Source of the DNA: Fervidobacterium sp.
GTDB lineage: Bacteria; Thermotogota; Thermotogae; Thermotogales; Fervidobacteriaceae
Assembly (NCBI GenBank): GCA_026419195.1
Contig: JANZZV010000009.1
Coordinates: 17,683-81,682, forward strand
Length of the DNA: 64,000 bases
Direction: 5' to 3'
Shown here: positions 8,852 through 16,979 of the stretch, piece by piece
Numbering within the stretch: position 1 is the first letter of the stretch
How the letters are laid out: each line of letters opens with the position of its first letter
Program-made: the position numbers and the translations under genes
The notes under the pieces: generated by a model
The model's input: only the letters and a program-made list of their open reading frames with translations
Databases searched by the model: none
Told to the model about the DNA's origin: nothing

Positions 8852-9445
8852 ATGAATAAATTTATCGTCGTTGCCATTATAGTTCTATTTTTAGAAACGT
8901 GTTTTTCTGGCGTTCTTTATAACTTTGCGTATCAATTTATGATAGAAAAGAAAGTACCTGAACAACACGCAAGGCTAATGGCATTTGTTTTGGAGGAGGA
9001 AGCAAAAAGCGTCCCATTGAGTATCGATCCCCTTTTTATGTTAGCTTTTGGTATGTGTGAGACAGGGTTTGTAAACGCCTTCGGTGACAAAGGAAAAGCA
9101 GTTGGGTATTTTCAACTTCACGAAAATGCTGTGATTTACGTGGCAAATTTTTATGATGATGTCAGGCAGTTCAAAAAAAACAATCGAATACACGCCGAGC
9201 TTATCAAGTACCCTGACTGGCAATTGAAGATTGCTTATAGATACATATACCTAACTTTGAAAAATGTGTATAATTGGGACTTGATTCAAGCGATTGCCGC
9301 TTATAATGGACGAAAGGATAGATATAACCACTACACTGTTAAGTTCTTCAAGAATTATTCAGACATAGTTCAGATGTATACTACTTATCTTTCAAATCTT
9401 TCCAACTTGACAAATTTACCTACTTATGGCAACAAGAAAAAATAA
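8852..9445 (+). CDS. lysozyme-like (SLT-fold) protein with N-terminal membrane anchor
   Basis: A 197-residue protein starting at ATG 8852 behind GGAGGG. Residues 1-22 form one hydrophobic segment that could be an anchor or uncleaved signal. The rest resembles soluble lytic transglycosylases: a catalytic-type Glu in CETGF, the GKAVGYFQLHENAV segment that matches the family's G-x-x-Q region, and IQAIAAYNGRKDRYNHY matching the AYNxG motif. It therefore probably cuts peptidoglycan on the outer face of the membrane. Substrate and target structure are unknown; its neighbours (SAM hydrolase, ecfT) give no clue. Confidence 0.7.
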   Translation: MNKFIVVAIIVLFLETCFSGVLYNFAYQFMIEKKVPEQHARLMAFVLEEEAKSVPLSIDPLFMLAFGMCETGFVNAFGDKGKAVGYFQLHENAVIYVANFYDDVRQFKKNNRIHAELIKYPDWQLKIAYRYIYLTLKNVYNWDLIQAIAAYNGRKDRYNHYTVKFFKNYSDIVQMYTTYLSNLSNLTNLPTYGNKKK

Positions 9446-9484
9446 CCATATTAAGTTTTATTCTCAGATTTGAGGTGATATTGT

Positions 9485-10225
9485 CTGAAGCTAACTATAG
9501 GAAAGTACATTCCAAAAGATTCTTTAATACATGAACTTGACCCGAGGGGGAAGTTGTTTGCTATCATAATGCAGATAACGCTTGTAATGTTTTCACAAAA
9601 AATTGTTGACTATCTCATTCCTTTGATTCTTTTAATAACTTTGGTGTGGTTATCCAAAATTAAAACAATCTTGTATTTAAGAAGTTTGAGAAGTATGTGG
9701 TTTTTGATAATTTTTGCTGCAGTCATTCAATATTTTGAAGGAGGGGTTTATTCGGCAGCTTACATAGTATTCAGGTTATCTTTAATATTTCTCTTTGCTT
9801 CGATACTCACATACACAACCCCCCCACTTTTAATGGCAAGGGGAATAGTTGACATATTAAGATTTTTTGGTGTTAAGGAAAGTTCACGTGAAGATTTTGG
9901 AATGATGCTTTCTATATCTATAAGATTTATCCCTGTACTACTCGACGAGACTGATAGGATAATTAAAGCTCAAGTTTCAAGAGGTGCGAAATATTCAGAA
10001 AAAGGGCTGAGAAACAAACTCTCAGCCTTGACAAGTATTGTAATCCCCTTGCTCGTTTCATCTTTAAGAAAAGCCGAAGAGCTCTCCCTTGCACTTCAAG
10101 CTAGAAAATACGGAATTACTAAAAGAACACATTATTATTCACTGAAGTGGACTCGAAAAGATTCTCTGTACTTACTTGTCAATTTTATTTTTTTGCTCTT
10201 AGGCTTATTTCGTAGAGTTTTTTAA
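9485..10225 (+). CDS. ecfT: energy-coupling factor transporter membrane protein EcfT (CTG start)
   Basis: Scaffold membrane protein that links vitamin-binding S components to the two ECF ATPases. Family marks: N-terminal GKYIPKDSLIHELDPRGKL, then membrane segments, and the two Ala-Arg-Gly-type coupling motifs QVSRGAKYS and LQARKYG that contact the ATPases. The first ATG in frame (9581) falls within the first membrane segment and TTG 9554 would lose the conserved N-terminus. A stop codon at 9476-9478 limits the start to 9479-9553, and CTG at 9485 sits six bases after GAGGTGA (9472-9478). I conclude CTG initiation, giving 246 residues. No ecfA genes are adjacent. The end overlaps the convergent aminotransferase gene by 21 bases. 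Confidence 0.85.
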   Translation: MKLTIGKYIPKDSLIHELDPRGKLFAIIMQITLVMFSQKIVDYLIPLILLITLVWLSKIKTILYLRSLRSMWFLIIFAAVIQYFEGGVYSAAYIVFRLSLIFLFASILTYTTPPLLMARGIVDILRFFGVKESSREDFGMMLSISIRFIPVLLDETDRIIKAQVSRGAKYSEKGLRNKLSALTSIVIPLLVSSLRKAEELSLALQARKYGITKRTHYYSLKWTRKDSLYLLVNFIFLLLGLFRRVF

Positions 10226-11344
10226 AAGGACAGTATCAAACCTATTTCTTATTTCTCTCAGTTCATCTAATGTGACATTTAAAGGTAATAAGAATCTGAT
10301 CACACCGTTTCCGAGAATATTGACAAGCAATCCTTCCTTTATGAAATCGTTTATTTGTAGGTCGAAACTGTTTTTTAACACAATTCCTCTCATTAATCCT
10401 AACCCTTTTATAGTTTCAACATACGGAGCGTCATAAAACCTGTTTTCAAATTCTATACTCATCTTCTCGACATATTGCAAAACTTCTTCGGTAATCATTT
10501 CAAGGACAGCCTTACCAGCAGCTAAAGCTACAGGATTTGGGGCAAATGTTGAACCGTGCTCACCTTTTTCAAACGCATCAGAATATTCATTTAACATAAG
10601 ACATGCACCAAGAGGTAATCCGCCTCCTATACCTTTTGCTACTGTTACTAAGTCTGGCGATATATCAAAATATTGATATGCATAAAATTTTCCGGTTCTT
10701 CCAAGACCACTTTGTACTTCATCTGCTACTATCAAGAAGTTCTTTTTTGCCTTGTAACTCTGAATGATTTCAACAATTTCTGTTGGAATTAAATCCAAAC
10801 CACCACTACCGTGCACTACTTCGACAAAAACTGCTGCTATCTTACTTTCTTGCTTAAAAAATTCGTAGACTACATCCACGTTGTAGGGAAGGAAAACTAC
10901 ATCTTGATCTTCCACAAATTGTTTTCTTATATTTTCAAATCCGGTTATACTTAAAGCTTTGAGTGTTCTACCGTGAAAATTCTTGATAAACGATACTATT
11001 TTACCCTGCTTTCTGTACTTTCTAATTACTTTTAAAGCACACTCTGTACTCTCTGCGCCGGAGTTTGTGAAAAAGACCTTTCCTTCATTTTTAGTTTCTT
11101 TGACTAACCTTTCGGCAATTATTTCAGCATCTTCGTCAAGAAAAAAGTTGGAGATATGAGTATAGCGCTGAAGTTTTTCTCTCATAGCACTTATAATTCT
11201 TTCGTGGTTGTGTCCAAAGAGCAATACACCAATTCCCATGAATGTATCAAAGTACTCTTTTCCTTCTGTATCCCAGACTTTTATACCTTTTGCATGGGAA
11301 ATTTGGATTGGATACCTATTATACGTGGATGCAATATAACTCAT
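10205..11344 (-). CDS. class III aminotransferase, probable N-acetyl-LL-diaminopimelate aminotransferase
   Basis: PLP-dependent aminotransferase of the acetylornithine/ornithine type. The cofactor Asp lies in LIVADEVQSGLGRTGK and the Schiff-base Lys in VTVAKGIGGGLPLGA. Start chosen at ATG 11344, preceded by GCGGTGAT and matching the N-terminus of homologues (STYNRYPIQ); an upstream ATG at 11407 would overlap lysC by 22 bases and has no ribosome-binding site. It is the last gene of the dap/lys operon, so it most likely transaminates N-acetyl-2-amino-6-oxopimelate, the product of DapH. An acetylornithine aminotransferase role (ArgD) is the alternative, since sequence alone does not separate them. 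Confidence 0.8.
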   Translation of the reverse strand: MSYIASTYNRYPIQISHAKGIKVWDTEGKEYFDTFMGIGVLLFGHNHERIISAMREKLQRYTHISNFFLDEDAEIIAERLVKETKNEGKVFFTNSGAESTECALKVIRKYRKQGKIVSFIKNFHGRTLKALSITGFENIRKQFVEDQDVVFLPYNVDVVYEFFKQESKIAAVFVEVVHGSGGLDLIPTEIVEIIQSYKAKKNFLIVADEVQSGLGRTGKFYAYQYFDISPDLVTVAKGIGGGLPLGACLMLNEYSDAFEKGEHGSTFAPNPVALAAGKAVLEMITEEVLQYVEKMSIEFENRFYDAPYVETIKGLGLMRGIVLKNSFDLQINDFIKEGLLVNILGNGVIRFLLPLNVTLDELREIRNRFDTVLLKNSTK

Positions 11345-11385
11345 TCTATCACCGCTTTCTCCACTATCTACGTCCTTGACTTTAC

Positions 11386-12588
11386 TTACAACTCGAAAGT
11401 CTTGCATATCTTTTCGACCAACTTTTCTGCATCTTCTTCAGGTACAAGAACAGATATTTTTATCTCAGATGTTGTTATAAGCTCGGGTTCGATATTTTCC
11501 CTTGAAAGTACATCCAAAAGCTTAGACGCAACACCGTAACTTGATCTCATACCGGTTCCTACGATAGTTATCTTTGCGAATTGTCCATAAAAATGATACT
11601 TTGCACCATAAATGGATAAAGTTTGGTCAAGTAATTCTTTTACTTTTTCTACTCTATCTGGTACAACGGTAAAAGAAATATGCGTTGAAAAACCGTTCTT
11701 TACAAGAGATATCATATCTACATTAATACCGCGTTCTGCTACTCTCTTAAATATATCTGCAACTACAGCTGCATCGTTAGGTAAGTCCATTATAGAGACC
11801 TTAATTTGATTTCTATCTAAACTTACGCCGGTAACAACCGGTTCTTCGAGCCATTCTGGTAATCTATCTACCACCCACGTTCCCTCCTCTTGTGTGAAAG
11901 ATGAAGCACAATAAATTTTGATTTTGTATTTTTTGGCAATTTCGACAGACCTTGAGTGGAGAACTTTCGAACCTGTTGCAGCAAGCTCCAGCATATCATC
12001 GTAGGTTATGTACTTCCATTTCTTTGCCGCTGGATAAAGCCTTGGGTCACAAGAATAAACGCCATCTACATCACTGTAAATCTCACACTCACATCTTAAC
12101 TTTGCTGCAAGAGCTACCGCCGATGTATCAGATCCTCCTCGCCCAAGCGTTGTGAAATGCCCCTCTTGCGTTATCCCTTGGAAACCTGTTACAACGATAA
12201 CATCATGATTTTTCAAATGTTCCTTCAAATGTTGCACACTGATGTCCAAGATCTTCGCATTTGTGTGATGATGTGTTGTAAGTATTTTTGCTTGGAATGC
12301 GTTAAGTGAAATTGCATTAATTCCTATATCTTTCAGAGCGATAGCTACAAGAGCACAAGATACTTGCTCTCCTGTTACAAGTAACATATCAAGTTCCCGT
12401 TCATCTGGGTTCTTGGATAGCGATTTTGCAAGTGAAATCAATTGATCTGTTGTCTTTCCCATAGCTGATATAACTGATACTACTTTATATCCTTCCTTTA
12501 CTTTGGATGCAATTCTTGCTGCCACTTTTTTAATTCTGTCTACATCTGCAACGGATGAACCGCCGTATTTTTGGACTACCAGTCTCAA
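11386..12588 (-). CDS. lysC: aspartate kinase
   Basis: First enzyme of the aspartate family pathway: phosphorylates aspartate. The 400-residue protein begins QKYGGSSV, the family's substrate/ATP motif, contains TLGRGGSDTSA in the kinase domain and two C-terminal ACT domains (VSIMDLPNDAAVVADIF and ITIVGTGMRSSYGVASKLL) that normally bind lysine or threonine as feedback inhibitors. Start is TTG at 12588 with GAGGTGATG upstream. It lies between dapH and the aminotransferase in one operon, consistent with a lysine-regulated isozyme. Confidence 0.93.
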   Translation of the reverse strand: MRLVVQKYGGSSVADVDRIKKVAARIASKVKEGYKVVSVISAMGKTTDQLISLAKSLSKNPDERELDMLLVTGEQVSCALVAIALKDIGINAISLNAFQAKILTTHHHTNAKILDISVQHLKEHLKNHDVIVVTGFQGITQEGHFTTLGRGGSDTSAVALAAKLRCECEIYSDVDGVYSCDPRLYPAAKKWKYITYDDMLELAATGSKVLHSRSVEIAKKYKIKIYCASSFTQEEGTWVVDRLPEWLEEPVVTGVSLDRNQIKVSIMDLPNDAAVVADIFKRVAERGINVDMISLVKNGFSTHISFTVVPDRVEKVKELLDQTLSIYGAKYHFYGQFAKITIVGTGMRSSYGVASKLLDVLSRENIEPELITTSEIKISVLVPEEDAEKLVEKICKTFEL

Positions 12589-12604
12589 GGTTCATCACCT
12601 CAAA

Positions 12605-13345
12605 CTATTTTATTTTTCTTAACTCTTCAAGTATCTGTGTTTTACTCAAAGTTTTACCATCAACTTTTTTGACAAACTTAGCAGGTACACCGGCCACAAC
12701 TGTGTACGGTGGTACATCATCCACCACCACGGCACCAGCAGCTACAACCGAATGTTCGCCAACAGTAACTCCTTCGAGTATTACAGCATTCGCGCCTATC
12801 AAAACGTTATCTTCTATTGTTACTGGCTTTGCACTTGGTGGCTCCACAACACCTGCAATCACGCTTCCAGCTCCGATATGACAATATTTTCCAATCCTTG
12901 CTCGAGCACCAACAACAACGTTCATATCAATCATTGTTCCTTCGCCAATTACACTACCAAGGTTTATCACCGCACCCATCATGATAACGGCATTATTTCC
13001 TATCTCTACGTACTCCCGTATAATTGCACCAGGTTCGATTCGTGCGTTGAATTTCGAAATGTCTGAAAGTGGTATGGCTGAGTTATGTGCTATAACCTCG
13101 ATCTTAAATGACTTTACTCCAGGATGGTTCAAAATGTCCTTTATATATTCGTAATTTCCAAATAGTACTCCAAAATTATCAGAGCCGATGAACTCAAATT
13201 CACTGTTGACCCCATCTTTGTTTTCTATACCAATTTCTTTTAAGTTTCCGCATATGTAAGCTCTTACAATGGTCTTTTTCTCACTTTTTGCAATGAGCTC
13301 TATAATTTCGCCACTTGTTAACTCACTCGGTTTCTTATTTATCAT
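12605..13345 (-). CDS. dapH: 2,3,4,5-tetrahydropyridine-2,6-dicarboxylate N-acetyltransferase
   Basis: Acetylates tetrahydrodipicolinate using acetyl-CoA, committing the pathway to the N-acetyl variant of diaminopimelate synthesis. The 246-residue protein has an N-terminal DapH domain (SELTSGEIIELIAKSEKKT) and a left-handed beta-helix of hexapeptide repeats, for example ARIGKYCHIGAGSVIAGV and EDNVLIGANAVILEGVTVG. Start chosen at ATG 13345, seven bases after GGGAGG; an in-frame upstream start inside dapB lacks this. It begins four bases after the dapB stop. Confidence 0.92.
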   Translation of the reverse strand: MINKKPSELTSGEIIELIAKSEKKTIVRAYICGNLKEIGIENKDGVNSEFEFIGSDNFGVLFGNYEYIKDILNHPGVKSFKIEVIAHNSAIPLSDISKFNARIEPGAIIREYVEIGNNAVIMMGAVINLGSVIGEGTMIDMNVVVGARARIGKYCHIGAGSVIAGVVEPPSAKPVTIEDNVLIGANAVILEGVTVGEHSVVAAGAVVVDDVPPYTVVAGVPAKFVKKVDGKTLSKTQILEELRKIK

Positions 13346-13349
13346 GTTT

Positions 13350-14003
13350 CTAACCTCCCATCTGCTCAACAACGTCCGAGAACGAATAAAATCCGTTCTT
13401 CTTAGTCATGGAAAATAACGCAGCCCTTCTTGCCCCTATGGAAAATGCTCGTCTTGAAAGCGCTCTGTGTGTTAACTCAATAACTTCGCCATCGTTTGCA
13501 ATAATTACAGTATGTTCCCCAAACACACCCCCTACGCGTAATGAATTAATTTGTATCTCCTTACCAAGTGTGTTTTTCAACATGAGTGCTGTCCCAGATG
13601 GCGCATCTTTTTTCTTGTTGTGGTGTATTTCAACAATAGTCATATCCCAACTATTAAAATTTTGGTGAAATTTCTGTAAAATGAGTTTTAATAGATTGAT
13701 TCCTTCTGAAAAATTATAACTTTGCACAACTGGAACACTTTCTGCCAGGTGTCTTAGTTTATTGAAATCATCCTCAGTTAATGCCGTGGTACCTATTACA
13801 AGTGGACATGAGAATTTGGTGCACAAATCTATTGTCTTTTCAAGAGCACTTCTATGTGAAAAATCCACGATAACCTCTGGTTTTTCCATTACGTCTTCAA
13901 CATCAACATCAACTTTTAACACCAATTCATCACCCATTGAAAGGAAATAATCTGCTATTTCTTTTCCCATCTTTCCTTTTACACCTACGATGCCGAATTT
14001 CAT
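13350..14003 (-). CDS. dapB: 4-hydroxy-tetrahydrodipicolinate reductase
   Basis: Reduces the DapA product with NAD(P)H. The 217-residue protein is short for the family (often about 270) but comparable with the compact Thermotoga form. It has the dinucleotide-binding start GIVGVKGKMGKEI and the catalytic block EIHHNKKKDAPSGTA, with the His pair and the Lys and Thr that bind substrate. Its start overlaps the dapA stop by four bases, so the two are translationally coupled. Confidence 0.93.
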   Translation of the reverse strand: MKFGIVGVKGKMGKEIADYFLSMGDELVLKVDVDVEDVMEKPEVIVDFSHRSALEKTIDLCTKFSCPLVIGTTALTEDDFNKLRHLAESVPVVQSYNFSEGINLLKLILQKFHQNFNSWDMTIVEIHHNKKKDAPSGTALMLKNTLGKEIQINSLRVGGVFGEHTVIIANDGEVIELTHRALSRRAFSIGARRAALFSMTKKNGFYSFSDVVEQMGG

Positions 14004-14905
14004 TGTAAAACACCTACCTTTTCTAAGGTCTTTTTAACTAGCTCGAGCGTTGATTGCTTTGCAGATACAAGTGGTAATCTAAGTTCGTTGTCGATCATCT
14101 TCATCAAGTAAAGCGCAGCCTTTACTGGGATTGGATTTGTTTCTACAAAAAGCACTTTCATCACCTCAAGATACTTAAAGTGAATTTCCCTTGCTTTTTG
14201 CAAGTTGCCTTCCGTTATTGCGTTTACAAGTTCAACCATTTGAGCAGGTATAACGTTTGAAGCTACGGAGATAACACCATTACATCCTGCACAAATCATG
14301 TGGAATGCTCTGTCATCGTTACCTGAATAAATGTAAAATTGTCCATTTGTTAACCTGTATATCTCATCTGCTTGGTTAACATCCGGATTAGCCTCTTTAA
14401 TAGCGACAATGTTTTTACAATCGCTTGCCAAGCGTGCAACTGTTTCAGGCGAGATATTTACACCCGTCCTGGAAGGTACATTGTATATAACGATGGGTTT
14501 ACTTAGACGTTCGGAAAGGTATTTATAATGTGCATAAAGTCCATCTTGAGTGGGTTTGTTATAGTATGGTGTGACTATCAAAAGCGCATCGGCACCACTT
14601 TGCTCAGCATTTTTGGATAATTCTAAGGTCTTATGTGTGTCGTTTGTTCCCGTACCAGCTATGACTTGCACATTGTTATCGCATAAATCTTTTGTTATCA
14701 ATATAAGTCTTTCTCTTTCTTCGAGAGTAAGCGTTGCACCTTCCCCCGTTGTACCAGCCACAATTATTGCTTTTACACCAGACTCAACCTGCCATTTTAC
14801 AAGCCGTTTGTAAGCCTCATAATCTACTTCACCATTTGAAAACGGTGTAACAATAGCTGTTCCAACACCAGTAAACATTTTTGATATTTCTGATAACTTA
14901 TTCAT
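14000..14905 (-). CDS. dapA: 4-hydroxy-tetrahydrodipicolinate synthase
   Basis: Condenses pyruvate with aspartate semialdehyde. The 301-residue TIM-barrel protein has the pyruvate-binding GTTGEG motif at 51-56, the catalytic Tyr in VIYNVPSRTG (Tyr141) and the Schiff-base Lys170 in VAIKEANPD. Start ATG 14905 follows AAGGAGGGG. The start overlaps the end of dapF by eight bases. Full length, no missing residues. Confidence 0.95.
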   Translation of the reverse strand: MNKLSEISKMFTGVGTAIVTPFSNGEVDYEAYKRLVKWQVESGVKAIIVAGTTGEGATLTLEERERLILITKDLCDNNVQVIAGTGTNDTHKTLELSKNAEQSGADALLIVTPYYNKPTQDGLYAHYKYLSERLSKPIVIYNVPSRTGVNISPETVARLASDCKNIVAIKEANPDVNQADEIYRLTNGQFYIYSGNDDRAFHMICAGCNGVISVASNVIPAQMVELVNAITEGNLQKAREIHFKYLEVMKVLFVETNPIPVKAALYLMKMIDNELRLPLVSAKQSTLELVKKTLEKVGVLQ

Positions 14906-15632
14906 GTAGAACCCCTCCTTCCAAAAATATATCTTTATCAGAAAAAAGTACGTTTAAAATTCCACCGCGTGCATGTATTTCTACCTTGTCCGGAACAGAT
15001 GAGTCTTCAAGTATGAAAAACTTGTAATAATAAGCAGCGGCTGTGACTCCTGAACCGCAAGACAAAGTTTCTCTCTCAACTCCTCGTTCGTATGTTCTAA
15101 TTTTTAAAACTTTCTCTCTTATTACTTCAAAGAAATTTACATTTGCATTGAATTTCCTTCTCATTTCCGGTCCAATTTTCTCAAGTTCAATAAAGTCAAC
15201 ATTTGGAGACTTGACAAGTATGTGGGGAACGCCAACTTCAACTAAAACCCCAATAAAACCGTTGTACTCAATCATATTTTTATAGACCGGAGAAGGCATT
15301 TGAACAGAAACAATGTGTAAACTATTTGATGCCTTGGCTTTCAGCATACCTGCGTTAGTTGAAAAAATTATGTCTCCATCGATGTTATAAAATTCCATAA
15401 GGTATGTTACGAATGTTCGAGCACCGTTACCACAGAAAGTTGCTCTTTTACCGTCTCTGTTAAAATAATCCATGTGGTACGTATTTCCAGTTTTCTCGAC
15501 AAATATTACACCATCTCTATCTTCAACACAATTTAACACCGTTGCTGATTTCTCTAAATCATTCAATTTTTCATTTATACAATCTACAACTATAAAAGTG
15601 TTACCTGTAGCGTTATATTTCTCTAATTTCAT
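14898..15632 (-). CDS. dapF: diaminopimelate epimerase
   Basis: Interconverts LL- and meso-diaminopimelate. The 244-residue protein has both catalytic cysteines of the two-base mechanism: Cys67 in FCGNGART and Cys192 in LSCGSGVTAAA. The N-terminus KYNATGNTFIVVD matches the family. It starts six bases after the asd stop. In an anaerobe of this type, meso-diaminopimelate serves lysine synthesis and possibly cell wall. Confidence 0.94.
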   Translation of the reverse strand: MKLEKYNATGNTFIVVDCINEKLNDLEKSATVLNCVEDRDGVIFVEKTGNTYHMDYFNRDGKRATFCGNGARTFVTYLMEFYNIDGDIIFSTNAGMLKAKASNSLHIVSVQMPSPVYKNMIEYNGFIGVLVEVGVPHILVKSPNVDFIELEKIGPEMRRKFNANVNFFEVIREKVLKIRTYERGVERETLSCGSGVTAAAYYYKFFILEDSSVPDKVEIHARGGILNVLFSDKDIFLEGGVLHE

Positions 15633-15638
15633 TATGTA

Positions 15639-16628
15639 TCACTCACGTATTTGAATAGGTTCTTTGTTAAGTTCAAAGTGCTTTTCAAGAATCCTAAAAG
15701 CATTTGTTGCAGCACCAACTCTAAGGTTATCAGCAACTACCCATATTCCAAATGTATGCGCATCAAAGAGCCGGATCCTACTCACATGCACATAATCATC
15801 TTTTTCGATCTCAATTGGTGTAACGATATCGTTATGCAACACTACATTTTCACCACTTGCTATTGTTTCAATCAAATCTTCCTTGGACATTATTGGAAAG
15901 ATAGTTCTTGCAACAATACTTTCGGAATGTCCAATTCTAACAGGAACTCGTACCGTTGTCGGGAATACATTAACAGAATTAGAATTAAGAATCTTTCTTG
16001 TTTCATTTATCATTTTCCATTCTTCTTGGGTAATATCGTCCATCAAGTCCCCTATGAGCGGAATAACATTATGTGCAATGCGTCGCGCAAAGACCGTATG
16101 CTCTAACCCCCCACCCAGTTGATTTTCATACTCTCTTATTGCTTTGTAACCAGCACCGGAAACAGCTTGATAAGTTGAAACAAAGATCTCATGAATTTGA
16201 TATCTGTCATGCACCCGGTATAAGGCAAGTACCATCTGTATTGTTGAACAATTTGGGTTAGCAACTATCCCACGGTAGTTTTTTAATAACCTTCCGTTAA
16301 TTTCTGGAACAACTAATGGAATTTCAGGTACCATTCGAAAAGCCGAAGAATTATCTATAACAACGCTACCAGCGGCTGCTGCTATTGGTGCAAAACGTTT
16401 TGAGACCTCTGATCCTGCGGAAAAAAGCAAATAGTCAAAACCATCTTTCATATGCTCCTCACTTAAAATTTCGACTGGTATGTTTAGACCTCGAAATTTT
16501 AAAATTTGTCCAGCAGAGCGTTCTGAGGCAAAAAATCTCACTTCCGAAAAATCCAGCTTTGAACTTTCAAGAACCTCTATCATGTTCCTACCAACAGCTC
16601 CTGTAGCCCCTACAATACCTACTCTCAT
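15639..16628 (-). CDS. asd: aspartate-semialdehyde dehydrogenase
   Basis: Reduces aspartyl phosphate to the semialdehyde, the branch point to lysine, threonine and methionine. The 329-residue protein has the NADP-binding start VGIVGATGAVG, catalytic Cys127 in NPNCSTIQ, and the substrate-binding His/Arg region VPVRIGHSE. It is the first structural gene of the operon asd-dapF-dapA-dapB-dapH-lysC-aminotransferase. Its 5' leader from about 16942 to 16629 holds the attenuator described separately. Confidence 0.95.
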   Translation of the reverse strand: MRVGIVGATGAVGRNMIEVLESSKLDFSEVRFFASERSAGQILKFRGLNIPVEILSEEHMKDGFDYLLFSAGSEVSKRFAPIAAAAGSVVIDNSSAFRMVPEIPLVVPEINGRLLKNYRGIVANPNCSTIQMVLALYRVHDRYQIHEIFVSTYQAVSGAGYKAIREYENQLGGGLEHTVFARRIAHNVIPLIGDLMDDITQEEWKMINETRKILNSNSVNVFPTTVRVPVRIGHSESIVARTIFPIMSKEDLIETIASGENVVLHNDIVTPIEIEKDDYVHVSRIRLFDAHTFGIWVVADNLRVGAATNAFRILEKHFELNKEPIQIRE

Positions 16629-16719
16629 ACAAACACCCCCAATGCTTCAAGAATTAGGAAAGTTTCTCACGCTGATAAAAACTACTGATTGTAAATTAAA
16701 CAAATTTACGTAAATCTAT

Positions 16720-16828
16720 AAAAAAGCGGGCTACAGTGTTCAACTGTAGCCCGCCTTTTGGTGACTAACCTGCGTTTATCCTATACTAAACGCAAGCTGA
16801 CCACCTATCAGCGGGCAGCTGCGTTTAG
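16720..16828 (-). promoter_or_regulatory. transcription attenuator upstream of asd (mutually exclusive hairpins and terminator)
   Basis: Four segments are visible on the minus strand. Segment 1 (16828-16816) and segment 2 (16799-16786) form a 13-bp hairpin with one bulge. The terminator is a perfect 12-bp stem, GCGGGCTACAGT (16754-16743) with ACTGTAGCCCGC (16737-16726), followed by six T. The competing antiterminator pairs 16805-16787 with 16778-16760 (18 of 19 positions, four of them G-U) and continues outward with GCCCGC (16816-16811) pairing to GCGGGC (16754-16749), the left arm of the terminator. Segment 2 is shared, so the states exclude each other. Segment 1 lies directly after Lys codons and segment 3 contains the stop codon of the leader ORF, as in trp/his-type attenuators. 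Confidence 0.85.
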
Positions 16829-16895
16829 CTTTTTTATTCATATTTGAAAAAACACTGTTTACTGGTAAAATAAAACCGTTATAGTTTACTATCAT
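16776..16895 (-). CDS. leader peptide of the lysine operon (39 codons)
   Basis: ATG at 16895 stands ten bases after GGAGG and opens a 39-codon frame ending at TAA (16778-16776). The product starts MIVNYNGFILPV and has Lys at positions 21, 22 and 24 (NKKAKR), its only lysines. The AAA AAA codons (16835-16830) end one base before attenuator segment 1, and AAA for Lys24 is within it; the stop codon lies in segment 3. A ribosome waiting for charged tRNA-Lys would thus cover segment 1 and free segment 2 for the antiterminator. The peptide itself shows no domain. The regulatory role is inferred from layout. Confidence 0.8.
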   Translation of the reverse strand: MIVNYNGFILPVNSVFSNMNKKAKRSCPLIGGQLAFSIG

Positions 16896-16948
16896 CTTTT
16901 AACTTCCTCCAGAACAAAAACTCTCAAGTATGGTAAATCTTTGCCCTA

Positions 16949-16979
16949 ATTATATCATACAAATGTTGTGTTTTGTCAA
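16949..16979 (-). promoter_or_regulatory. sigma-70-type promoter of the asd operon
   Basis: TTGACA (16979-16974) and TATAAT (16954-16949) are both perfect consensus, with a 19-base spacer, slightly long. The -35 box overlaps the TGA stop (16978-16976) of the preceding GGDEF gene. Predicted start of transcription is near 16942, about 47 bases before the leader ORF. Confidence 0.75.
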
